From assembly GCA_934155185.1 (NCBI GenBank), contig CAKPGT010000014.1, forward strand, positions 1 to 29,349: a DNA stretch of 29,349 nt. Reading direction: 5' to 3'. Source of the stretch: an uncultured Bacilli bacterium. Its GTDB lineage: Bacteria > Bacillota_I > Bacilli_A > RF39 > UBA660. The notes under the pieces were generated by a model. It was not told where the DNA came from, ran no database searches, and worked only from the letters and a program-made list of their open reading frames with translations. This document shows, piece by piece, positions 15,236-23,398 of this stretch. The translations under genes were made by a program, and so were the position numbers. How positions within the stretch are numbered: position 1 is the first letter of the stretch; each line of letters starts with the position of its first letter.

Positions 15236-16979
15236 ATTATTAAAAGAATTTAATAAAAAAGACTATTTTTTAGTTTTTATATGTGCTTTACTTATTTTAC
15301 TTCAGGTATGGCTTGATTTAAAGTTACCTGATTATATGTCTGAAATAACTAAATTAGTTCAAACAGAAGGAAGTAAAATGAAGGATATTTTAACCCAGGG
15401 CGGATATATGCTTTTATGTGCTGGTGGGTCATTAATATCAGCATTCATAGTTGGGTATTTAACATCTTACATATCTGCAACATTTTCTCAAAAAACAAGA
15501 AAAACATTATTTGAGAAAGTTCAGAGCTTTAGTATGGAAGAGATTAAAGCATTTAAAACAAGTAGTTTAATAACTAGGACTACAAATGATATTACTAATA
15601 TCCAAATGTTTATATCAATGGGACTTCAAATGCTTATTAAAGCACCTATAACTGCAGTGTGGGCAATACTTAAAATATTAGGTAAAAGCTGGGCATGGAG
15701 TTTAGCTACCTTTATAGCAGTATTTGTTATGTTAATTGTAATTGTAATACTTGTGGTTTTGGTATTCCCTAAATTTAAAATAGTGCAAAAGCTAATTGAT
15801 AATATAAATGATAAAACTAGAGAAAACCTAATTGGCATTAGAGTTGTCAGAGCATTTAATGCAGAAAAGTACCAAGAAGGTAGGTTTGAAGATGGTAATA
15901 ATAAATTAACTAAAACTCAAATGTTTAACCAAAGAATGATGTCTATTATGTCTCCTACTATGTATTTAATAATGAATTTACTTCCACTTTCAATATATTT
16001 TATAGGAGCTGGATTAATTAATAATGCTGGAATGTACGATAGACTAAATATATTTAGTGATATGGTAGTGTTTTCTAGTTACGCTATGCAAGTTATAATG
16101 GCATTTTTAATGCTTGCCATGATATTTGTAATGTATCCAAGAGCTAGTGTATCAGCAGAACGTATTAGAGAGGTTTTAGATACTGAAAGTAAAATAAAAG
16201 ACGGGGATTTTTCTGGTAATACTAAACTAAATGGTGAAGTAGAGTTTAAAAATGTATCATTTAGATATCCTGATGCTGATGAATACATGCTAAGAAATAT
16301 TTCATTTAAATCTAAAAAGGGTGATACTTTGGCAATTATTGGTTCTACTGGTTCTGGTAAGAGTACAATAGTTAATTTAATAATGCGTTTTTATGATGCA
16401 ACAGATGGCGAAATATTAATAGATGGTATAAATATTAAAGAATATAAGTTAGAAGACTTATATGAAAAATTAGGGTATGTTCCGCAAAGAGCTGTTATGT
16501 TTAACGGAAGTGTAAATTATAATATTTCTTATGGAAAAAACAAAATAGATGAAAAAACAATAAAGAAATCTGCCTTGATAGCTAAGGCATCCGAGTTTGT
16601 TGAAAAAATGCCTAAAGGGTATGAATCTAATATATCTCAAGGCGGAACTAATATTTCAGGAGGGCAAAAGCAAAGACTTGCAATAGCAAGAGCGGTAGCT
16701 AAAAAGCCAGAAATATTTGTATTTGATGATTCATTTAGTGCCTTAGATTATAAAACAGATTATGAACTAAGAAAAGAACTTAAGAAAAATAATAATGATG
16801 CAACCAATATAATTGTTGCACAAAGAATTGGTACCATAATAAATGCCGATAATATAATTGTACTAGATAATGGTAAGATGGTAGGTGCTGGAACACATAA
16901 ACAATTATTAAAGAAATGTAAGGTATATAAAGAAATTGCCTTATCACAATTATCAAAGGAGGAACTTGAAAATGCATAA
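15228..16979 (+). CDS. ABC exporter half-transporter, degenerate-site subunit
   Basis: 583 residues: six-helix exporter domain (~1-310) and nucleotide-binding domain (~330-575). Walker A GSTGSGKST (~370), signature ISGGQKQRL (~475), Walker B FVFDD (~496) with Asp in place of the catalytic Glu, and switch residue Gln in VAQRI (~530) in place of His. This set (Asp plus Gln) marks the non-catalytic nucleotide site of heterodimeric exporters such as TM287/288, BmrCD and LmrCD. The partner is the next gene, with which it overlaps by 8 bp. Likely a drug or lipid-like compound exporter; substrate unknown. Confidence 0.95.
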   Translation: MTKLLKEFNKKDYFLVFICALLILLQVWLDLKLPDYMSEITKLVQTEGSKMKDILTQGGYMLLCAGGSLISAFIVGYLTSYISATFSQKTRKTLFEKVQSFSMEEIKAFKTSSLITRTTNDITNIQMFISMGLQMLIKAPITAVWAILKILGKSWAWSLATFIAVFVMLIVIVILVVLVFPKFKIVQKLIDNINDKTRENLIGIRVVRAFNAEKYQEGRFEDGNNKLTKTQMFNQRMMSIMSPTMYLIMNLLPLSIYFIGAGLINNAGMYDRLNIFSDMVVFSSYAMQVIMAFLMLAMIFVMYPRASVSAERIREVLDTESKIKDGDFSGNTKLNGEVEFKNVSFRYPDADEYMLRNISFKSKKGDTLAIIGSTGSGKSTIVNLIMRFYDATDGEILIDGINIKEYKLEDLYEKLGYVPQRAVMFNGSVNYNISYGKNKIDEKTIKKSALIAKASEFVEKMPKGYESNISQGGTNISGGQKQRLAIARAVAKKPEIFVFDDSFSALDYKTDYELRKELKKNNNDATNIIVAQRIGTIINADNIIVLDNGKMVGAGTHKQLLKKCKVYKEIALSQLSKEELENA

Positions 16980-19359
16980 TGAAGAAGAAAATCAAAAGTC
17001 AAGGCCTCAAAGAAGAATGCATGGCCCTAATGCTGGAATTGGTGAAAAACCGAAGAACTTATCACAAACTTTAAAAAAGCTAGTAAGTTATTTAAGAAGC
17101 TTTATGCCTTTTATAATAATTGCTCTTGTTTTTGCGGCAGCATCATCAGTATTTTCCATAATTGGACCAAATAAGTTAAGTGACTTAACTGATGAGTTAT
17201 CTAAAGGTTTGATATTAAATAAAGATAATCTTGAAGTTATTACAAAAGATATTAGTAGTACACTAACTGAGGATAATATAAAAGATTTATCTAGTAAGAT
17301 TGCATCTTTTAATATAGATGAAAAAGTAATTTATGGATTAATGCAAAGAGAAGAAATATCGAATGAAGATAAGACTGCTTTTCAAAACTTTTTGTCAGTT
17401 TTAAAGGAAAATAATCAAAGTAAAATTGCAGGCTCTTTAATAACTCTTCCTGATAGCATTAAAAAAATTATACTAGAAGACATAAATATAGATAATGTAA
17501 CTATAACATCTGAAGATAGAGTAGAGTTTATTAAAACATCTTTAGTTTTAAATAAAGATGCTAATAAAGATGATATGATAAAGGCTATCTCAAATATGCC
17601 TTCAAGTATTCAAAAGGTACTATTAAAAGATAGTAATATATTAGGTAAGAAAATAACTTATAAAGATAAAGTTACATTCCTAAAGGAAATGAATGGTGTA
17701 ACAAGTAAATCGTCTGCAAAAGAAATATATTCTAAGTTAGATAAATTACCTAATAGTATATCAAGTTTAATTAAGCCTAAGATAAATATGAGTGCAATTA
17801 AAAAAATAGTAATATTTTTACTAGTTATATATTTAATAAGTGCCTTATTTAATTTCTTAGAAGGCTTTATAATGGCAAGTGTTGCTAACAGTTTTGCAAA
17901 AAAACTAAGAACTAAGATATCAACTAAAATAAATAAGTTACCACTTAAGTACTTTGATACACACTCAAATGGTGATTTATTATCAAGGGTTACAAATGAC
18001 GTTGATACGGTAGCTCAGACTATGTCACAGAGCTTAGGTTCATTTGTTAGTGCTGTAGCTTTATTTATAGGTTGCATATTAATGATGTTTAAAACTAACT
18101 GGATTCTTGCTATTACAGCTATAGTATCATCATTAATAGGTTTTGCATTTATGTCTATAATTCTTAGTAAATCTCAAAAATATTTCTTAGCAAGACAAGT
18201 AGAGTTAGGTAAATTAAATGGTCATATAGAAGAGATTTATTCAGCACATAACGTTGTTAAAGCTTATAACGGAAATTATGATGCATCAAAGAAATTTGAT
18301 GAATTAAACGAAAACGTATTTGAATGTAATCGTATGAGCCAGTTCTTATCAGGACTTATGCCATCTATGATGGGATTTATTGGTAATTTTGGATATGTTT
18401 GTGTATGCATAGTTGGTGCACTTCTAACTATTAAAGGAAACATTAGTTTTGGTGTAATTGTTGCATTTATGATATATGTAAGATTATTTACATCTCCTTT
18501 ATCTCAAATAGCGCAGGGCATGACAGCACTTCAATCAACCGCTGCAGCAGCAGAAAGAGTATTTGAATTTGTTGAAGAGCCTGAAATGGAAGATGAAAAG
18601 GATTTGAAGAAAAAACTAAGTATTAAAAAAGCTTCAGGTAATATTGAATTTAAACATGTTAAATTTGGTTATGATGAAGAAAAGGTTATTATTAATGACT
18701 TTAGTTGTAAAGTAAAACCAGGAGAGAAAATTGCAATAGTAGGACCAACTGGAGCGGGTAAAACAACAATGGTTAATCTACTTATGAAATTTTATAATAT
18801 AAATGATGGTGATATATTAATAGATGGTATGTCAGTAAAAGACTTAACTAGAAAAAACATTCATGATTTATTTATAATGGTTCTTCAAGATACTTGGCTA
18901 TTTAATGGAACAATAAGAGATAATATTAAGTACAATAAAAAGAAAGTAACAGATGAAGAAATAGAAAAAGCATTAGACACTGTTGGGGTTTTACATTTCG
19001 TTAAATCACTTCCTGGAGGATTGGATTATGAAATAACTGATAGTGATTCAATTTCAGCAGGTCAAAAGCAGTTACTTACAATTGCACGTGGTATGATAAA
19101 AAATGCTCCATTCCTTATACTAGATGAAGCTACATCATCAGTAGATACTAGAACAGAAGAGCTAGTTCAAAAAGCAATGGATAAATTAACAAAAGGCAGA
19201 ACGTCATTTATAATTGCTCATAGACTATCTACAATTAAAAATGCTGATTTAATATTAGTTATGAAAGATGGTAACATAATAGAGCAGGGTAATCATAAAA
19301 CATTAATGAAAAAAAATGGATTTTATGCTGACCTATATAATTCTCAGTTTAAAAATTAA
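16972..19359 (+). CDS. ABC exporter half-transporter, catalytic subunit with a large extracellular repeat insert
   Basis: About 795 residues. Start: ATG 16972 with AAAGGAGG at 16956-16963; an in-frame ATG at 16936 is rejected. A basic cytosolic N-tail (~1-42) precedes TM1 (~43-64). Then comes a ~210-residue insert (~66-275) before TM2 (~277-300), the rest of the exporter domain and the nucleotide-binding domain: Walker A GPTGAGKTT (~590), signature SAGQKQ (~694), Walker B LILDEATSSVD with Glu (~714), His switch in IAHRLSTI (~748). All catalytic residues are intact, complementing the degenerate partner. The insert lies between TM1 and TM2, so it should be outside the cell. It holds ~50-residue tandem repeats starting LPDSIKK (159), MPSSIQK (209) and LPNSISS (259), with a shorter copy from ~113. 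Most exporters lack such an insert. Confidence 0.95.
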   Translation: MHNEEENQKSRPQRRMHGPNAGIGEKPKNLSQTLKKLVSYLRSFMPFIIIALVFAAASSVFSIIGPNKLSDLTDELSKGLILNKDNLEVITKDISSTLTEDNIKDLSSKIASFNIDEKVIYGLMQREEISNEDKTAFQNFLSVLKENNQSKIAGSLITLPDSIKKIILEDINIDNVTITSEDRVEFIKTSLVLNKDANKDDMIKAISNMPSSIQKVLLKDSNILGKKITYKDKVTFLKEMNGVTSKSSAKEIYSKLDKLPNSISSLIKPKINMSAIKKIVIFLLVIYLISALFNFLEGFIMASVANSFAKKLRTKISTKINKLPLKYFDTHSNGDLLSRVTNDVDTVAQTMSQSLGSFVSAVALFIGCILMMFKTNWILAITAIVSSLIGFAFMSIILSKSQKYFLARQVELGKLNGHIEEIYSAHNVVKAYNGNYDASKKFDELNENVFECNRMSQFLSGLMPSMMGFIGNFGYVCVCIVGALLTIKGNISFGVIVAFMIYVRLFTSPLSQIAQGMTALQSTAAAAERVFEFVEEPEMEDEKDLKKKLSIKKASGNIEFKHVKFGYDEEKVIINDFSCKVKPGEKIAIVGPTGAGKTTMVNLLMKFYNINDGDILIDGMSVKDLTRKNIHDLFIMVLQDTWLFNGTIRDNIKYNKKKVTDEEIEKALDTVGVLHFVKSLPGGLDYEITDSDSISAGQKQLLTIARGMIKNAPFLILDEATSSVDTRTEELVQKAMDKLTKGRTSFIIAHRLSTIKNADLILVMKDGNIIEQGNHKTLMKKNGFYADLYNSQFKN

Positions 19360-19361
19360 AG

Positions 19362-19383
19362 CACCAACCTATTGGTGTTTTTT
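19362..19383 (+). terminator. Terminator of the marR-ABC operon
   Basis: CACCAA (19362-19367) and TTGGTG (19372-19377) form a perfect 6-bp stem with loop CCTA, followed by T6. Confidence 0.9.
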
Positions 19384-19425
19384 CTAACTTGAATTATAAT
19401 GTTTATAGTGAGGTGACATAATTGT

Positions 19426-19830
19426 ATGAGAACATTACATGATAGATTTATTCAGTTTAAAAATGCTCTAGATAGACTAGATGAAGTTATAAAATTCTAT
19501 AAAGAAAATAATAGTCAAATAACTGTTGATGCCATGATTCTAAGGTTTAAAACTTGCACAGAACTATCTTGAAAATTATTAAAGGATTACTTAAAATACG
19601 AGAATATTGGAGGGTTTTATTCTCCTAGAAGCGTAGTAAAAGAAGCTTACGCAAATAAAATAATAGATGACGGAGAATTATGGCTTGATATGCTTGAGGA
19701 TAGAAATTTAACATTACATACATATGATGAAATAATTGCAAATACTATAAGAGATAATATCATAAATAAACACTTTAATTTGCTTAAAAAGCTAGAAAAA
19801 GAAATGGAATTAAGAATAAATGAAAAATAA
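19426..19830 (+). pseudogene. HepT-like (HI0074 family) HEPN toxin with in-frame TGA at codon 49
   Basis: Reading from ATG 19426 (AGGTGA upstream) the frame gives MRTLHDRFIQFKNALDRL..., one TGA at 19570-19572, then KLLKDYLKYENIGGFYSPRS and on to TAA at 19828-19830, 134 codons in all. The family has a nearly invariant Trp where the TGA lies (ELAWKTLKDYL). The HEPN RNase/AMPylation-site motif RX4HXY is intact as R93-NLTL-H98-T-Y100. In known MntA-HepT pairs the HEPN protein is the toxin and the MNT protein modifies the Tyr. The partner overlaps its 3' end by 11 bp. The rest of the frame is undamaged, so the mutation is recent, selected, or read as Trp. By the standard code it yields a 48-residue fragment. 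Confidence 0.85.
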
Positions 19831-20122
19831 TTTTGGTATTAGTGAACGTAGTTTAACTGAAATTCTAAATCTTTTTAATGAGTTTGATACCTTAAAGAAA
19901 GTGTATATTTTTGGCAGTAGGGCAAGAGGAGATTATAAAATAGAATCTGATATAGATTTAGCTATAGAAAGTGAAACTGATATTAAACTTAGATTATTAA
20001 ATAAATTGAATGATGTAAGATGCATTCTAAAATTTGATGTTGTTGATATGAACAATTTAAAAAACGAAAAGTTACTTAGTAATATAAGAAAAGGTGGAAT
20101 ATTAATCTACGAAAAGGATTAG
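19820..20122 (+). CDS. MntA-like minimal nucleotidyltransferase (HI0073 family), antitoxin of a HEPN/MNT pair
   Basis: 100-residue minimal nucleotidyltransferase. The motif is exact: G32-S33, ten residues, D44-x-D46 (FGSRARGDYKIESDIDLA), with a third carboxylate in KFDVVDM (Asp73). In characterised systems (Shewanella SO_3165/3166) MntA adds AMP units to the Tyr of RX4HXY in HepT and so neutralises it. Length and gene order (toxin first, overlapping starts) fit. This protein is intact while the toxin frame has a stop, which would leave an orphan antitoxin. Ends in TAG. Confidence 0.88.
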   Translation: MKNNFGISERSLTEILNLFNEFDTLKKVYIFGSRARGDYKIESDIDLAIESETDIKLRLLNKLNDVRCILKFDVVDMNNLKNEKLLSNIRKGGILIYEKD

Positions 20123-20167
20123 TATTTTTTTTAAAATGATTTTCAGCACAATATTTATAAATTAATC

Positions 20168-20196
20168 TTGACCAACATATTTTAGTGTGATATAAA
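20168..20196 (+). promoter_or_regulatory. Promoter of the 20218 surface-protein gene
   Basis: -35 TTGACC (20168-20173), 17-bp spacer, -10 TATAAA (20191-20196) preceded by TGA. Confidence 0.75.
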
Positions 20197-20217
20197 TTAA
20201 TTATAGGAGAAATAGAT

Positions 20218-21246
20218 ATGAATGAACTTAAACTTAGTAAGAAAACTAAAATATTTACGATAGTAAACACTGTTTTAATTATATATATATTTTCACTTGC
20301 GATAGGTTACTCACTTTTAAGTGAGAATCTTAATATAACAGGAACTGTAACGGCTGATAATCCAGATTTAAATACATGTCCTTTAGAATTAAGAGAAATT
20401 AATACTGGTGAAAGTGTTAAAGGCACACTAGGAAGTGATGGATTTAAAAGATATTTTCTTGAAAAAAGTGATTATGATTTATTATATACTGAAAATATAA
20501 ATGACAATATTTCACCATCATCTATAATAGATTCATATGATGTTGAAAATAACTTATATAGCTTTTTAGCGAGTAACGAAGTTCTATATCCTAGCGATAA
20601 GAAAAATACTAATAATATGTGTTCTGGTGACAAAGTATGTCCAATAAATGAATACAAGGCACTTAGTAATCCAATTTATTTTATATTTGAAAATAAAACG
20701 GCCTACCCATTAGAAAACTTTGTAATAAAAAAAGATGAAGAAAATAATGTTACACCAGCTTTTCCAATAAAAAATATAGATGTCAGATGGAAGAAATATA
20801 CTTCATATAATGAAGCTATAGAAAGTGTTACTAAGGCTGAAAATAATGTGGATACATGGAATGGATTTAAATCAATATTTGAAAATTACCTAACTTTAAA
20901 AGGTGAAGGAACTTACGGAGTTTACTATGACTATGAGGACTTTTATAATCTTAATCAGATGAGTTTTACGACGGATACAATAGATAATGGACAATTTCTT
21001 GTTATAGGAATTAGTTTTAATGATGTTGCTGGAGCTACTTATGATAGTGAAACTATTTCTAGAGAGGATGACGGAATAAGTTTTAAATTTTGGGAAGAAA
21101 AATTTACTACTAATAGCGCATTTAAAATGAGATATGCATTTACCAGCTATCAAAATGTTAAAAGCTTTTATACATCTAATATTTCTGGAGAGTTTTATAC
21201 AAAACCATTATCATATACTTATCCTATTAGTTGGTGGAATAAATAA
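20218..21246 (+). CDS. Secreted/membrane-anchored protein with a SipW/TasA-type N-terminus
   Basis: 342 residues. Start ATG 20218 has TAGGAGA upstream. The N-terminus has a Lys-rich tip, a hydrophobic helix (~11-32) and then IGYSLLSENLNITGTVTADNPD, the pattern of TasA/camelysin-like proteins whose signal is cut by SipW-type peptidases. The rest is a Tyr/Asp/Asn-rich extracellular domain with two cysteine clusters (CPLEL; MCSGDKVCPINEY). No known enzyme motif. It has its own promoter and terminator. It resembles the protein at 14043 in its N-terminal layout, so both may belong to a lineage-specific surface family. Confidence 0.75.
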   Translation: MNELKLSKKTKIFTIVNTVLIIYIFSLAIGYSLLSENLNITGTVTADNPDLNTCPLELREINTGESVKGTLGSDGFKRYFLEKSDYDLLYTENINDNISPSSIIDSYDVENNLYSFLASNEVLYPSDKKNTNNMCSGDKVCPINEYKALSNPIYFIFENKTAYPLENFVIKKDEENNVTPAFPIKNIDVRWKKYTSYNEAIESVTKAENNVDTWNGFKSIFENYLTLKGEGTYGVYYDYEDFYNLNQMSFTTDTIDNGQFLVIGISFNDVAGATYDSETISREDDGISFKFWEEKFTTNSAFKMRYAFTSYQNVKSFYTSNISGEFYTKPLSYTYPISWWNK

Positions 21247-21269
21247 GCGTGTTTTGGCACGTTTTTTTT
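21245..21269 (+). terminator. Terminator of the 20218 gene
   Basis: CGTG (21248-21251) pairs with CACG (21258-21261), extended by a G-U and two A-T pairs, with a T8 run. Confidence 0.8.
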
Positions 21270-21298
21270 GTGACAATTTTTGAATTTTGCTTTATAAT
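21270..21298 (+). promoter_or_regulatory. Promoter of the YhcG-type nuclease gene
   Basis: -35 GTGACA (21270-21275), 17-bp spacer, -10 TATAAT (21293-21298). Confidence 0.75.
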
Positions 21299-21351
21299 AT
21301 ATATAGTGGTAAGCGTAGAATTTACTAAAAACAATAGAAAGGATGTAAGTC

Positions 21352-22362
21352 ATGCTGGATAAGAATTTCAAAAACATTATTAGTAATATTAAAGAAGAAA
21401 TTATAAATACACAAATTAAAACTATGCAAGAAGTTAATAGCAATCTAATTATGCTGTATTTTAAATTGGGAAAAATTGTTTCAGAGAACAAACAATATGG
21501 AAATAATTTTACAAAGCAGGTATCAACAGAACTTAAATTATCTTTTCCTAATATGAAAGGTTTTTCTGAAAGAAACATAAGGTCTATGAAATTATTTTAT
21601 GAAGAGTATGCTTATGATGAAAAATGGCAACAGCTTGTTGCCAAATTGCCTTGGGGACATAATTTGCTATTAATTGAAAAAATTAAAGATAAAGATATTA
21701 GACAAATATATGCTGAAAATACTATTAAAAATGGCTGGAGTAGAAATATACTAGCTATTCAAATTGAAACTGATTTTCATAAAAGAATAGGAAAAAGTAA
21801 CAATAATTTTAATGCATTGCTACCCCCAAGGGATAGTGATTTAGTAAATAATACTATAAAAGATCCATATATTTTTGACTTTATTACATTAAAAGAAGAA
21901 TATAAAGAAAAAGAATTAGAAGAAGCGTTGATAAATAAAATAAGAAATGTATTGTTAGAATTAGGAAAAGGATTCAGTTTTGTTGGAAATCAATACAAAA
22001 TTTCTGTGGATAATCAAGACTATTATATTGATTTGCTATTTTATCATTTGGAACTTAGATGTTATGTGGTCGTTGAATTAAAAACAAACGAATTTAAACC
22101 GGAATATATAGGACAATTAGGATTTTATGTAACAGCAGTTGATGAAATAGTAAAAAAAGAGTGTGATGCACCTACAATTGGCTTATTATTGTGTAGGGGG
22201 AAAAACCGAGTAACAGTAGATTGGTCTTTAAAATCTGCGAATGCTCCTATTGGAGTTTCAACTTATCAATTAAAAGGGAAATTACCAAAAGAATTATTAG
22301 ATAAGTTACCAACAGAAGAAGAAATAAATTTGTATTTGAATGTAGAAGAAAGTGAAGAGTGA
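21352..22362 (+). CDS. YhcG/DUF1016-family PD-(D/E)XK nuclease
   Basis: 336 residues. The N-terminal DUF1016_N region (~1-150) has the family's NLIMLYFKLGKIVSE, FSERNIRSMKLFYEEY and WGHNLLLIEKIKD. The C-terminal PD-(D/E)XK domain has GNQYKISVDNQDYYIDLLFYH (Asp) and YVVVELK (Glu-x-Lys), then GQLGFYVTAVD. Relatives are often linked to type I restriction-modification loci or mobile DNA, but here it stands alone with its own promoter. It is the only gene of the window ending in TGA, and that stop falls at the normal family end. Likely a transferred accessory gene. Confidence 0.9.
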   Translation: MLDKNFKNIISNIKEEIINTQIKTMQEVNSNLIMLYFKLGKIVSENKQYGNNFTKQVSTELKLSFPNMKGFSERNIRSMKLFYEEYAYDEKWQQLVAKLPWGHNLLLIEKIKDKDIRQIYAENTIKNGWSRNILAIQIETDFHKRIGKSNNNFNALLPPRDSDLVNNTIKDPYIFDFITLKEEYKEKELEEALINKIRNVLLELGKGFSFVGNQYKISVDNQDYYIDLLFYHLELRCYVVVELKTNEFKPEYIGQLGFYVTAVDEIVKKECDAPTIGLLLCRGKNRVTVDWSLKSANAPIGVSTYQLKGKLPKELLDKLPTEEEINLYLNVEESEE

Positions 22363-22444
22363 TATGGATATGTATCAAAAAAGAAAAATTATAATGAAAA
22401 AGTTTTTTCAAAAATCCCATTTCATGGATAACAGGAGGTATTAA

Positions 22445-23386
22445 ATGAAAAGTATTTATATAACAGATGAAAATGGAAATTTTAAGAAAACTGATAAACT
22501 TGAGAAAAGCTCTTGGATAGATTTAGTTTCACCAACACTTGAAGAAATTAAAGAAGTAGCATCTATTACTAAAACTGATGAAGATTTACTTACCAAATTA
22601 ATGGATGATGAAGAATTACCCAGAATTGAAAATGGTGATAATGCAACACTAATAGTTATTGATACACCATATGTTACTGATATTAAATATAAACATAGAT
22701 ATAATACAGAACCTCTTGGTATAATTATAAATAATGATGGATATTTTATTACTATATCATCTAAAAAGCAGGTTATTTTAGATGACTTCAAGGAAGGAAA
22801 AATAAAAGATTTTGCCGTAAGAAAAAAAACTAAGTTTATTATTCAAATACTACTTAAAGTAGCAGCAACATATCAAAGAGAATTAGTTTCCATAAATGAA
22901 TATATTAATAGTAAAGAAAAAACGCTTTATAAATCAACTAATAATAGAGAATTAATTGATTTACTTAATGTAGAAAAAACGCTAGTTTATTTTACAACAT
23001 CTTTAAAGGCAAATGATGCAGTATTAGAAAAATTATCAAAAGGAACAATTTTAAAACTTTATGAAGATGATTCATCACTTATGCTTGATGCTATAATAGA
23101 AAATAAACAAGCTATAGAAATGTCAAATATATATAGAGAGATACTAACTAGTATGACTGATACATATGCAACTATTATTTCAAATAACTTAAATGATATT
23201 ATGAAATTTTTAGCGGGAATTACAATAGTATTTTCAGTACCTACTATGGTAGCATCATTTATAGGAATGAATGTTCCACTTGGAAATATTGGAGCATCTT
23301 CATATAGCTTTATCTTGATAATAGCGTTCTCAGTTATATTATCACTTATAATAGCATTTATATTAAAAAGAAAAAATATGTTATAG
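22445..23386 (+). CDS. corA: CorA-family magnesium/divalent cation channel
   Basis: 313 residues. A large N-terminal cytosolic domain (~1-250) is followed by two C-terminal helices, with the selectivity motif GMN in FIGMNVPLGN just after the first. The last residues KRKNML are basic and cytosolic. CorA forms homopentamers that take up Mg2+ (or Co2+/Ni2+) down the membrane potential. AGGAGG lies before the ATG. The 82-bp upstream gap holds a TATAAT-like box near 22393 but is too short for an M-box riboswitch. Followed 12 bp later by the AI-2E-family gene, so they are probably one transcript. Confidence 0.93.
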   Translation: MKSIYITDENGNFKKTDKLEKSSWIDLVSPTLEEIKEVASITKTDEDLLTKLMDDEELPRIENGDNATLIVIDTPYVTDIKYKHRYNTEPLGIIINNDGYFITISSKKQVILDDFKEGKIKDFAVRKKTKFIIQILLKVAATYQRELVSINEYINSKEKTLYKSTNNRELIDLLNVEKTLVYFTTSLKANDAVLEKLSKGTILKLYEDDSSLMLDAIIENKQAIEMSNIYREILTSMTDTYATIISNNLNDIMKFLAGITIVFSVPTMVASFIGMNVPLGNIGASSYSFILIIAFSVILSLIIAFILKRKNML

Positions 23387-23398
23387 GGAGGTTAAATT

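Noticed and set aside
22363..22444. M-box or other riboswitch in front of corA
   Set aside because: Only 82 bases, AT-rich, without conserved aptamer motifs or a terminator.
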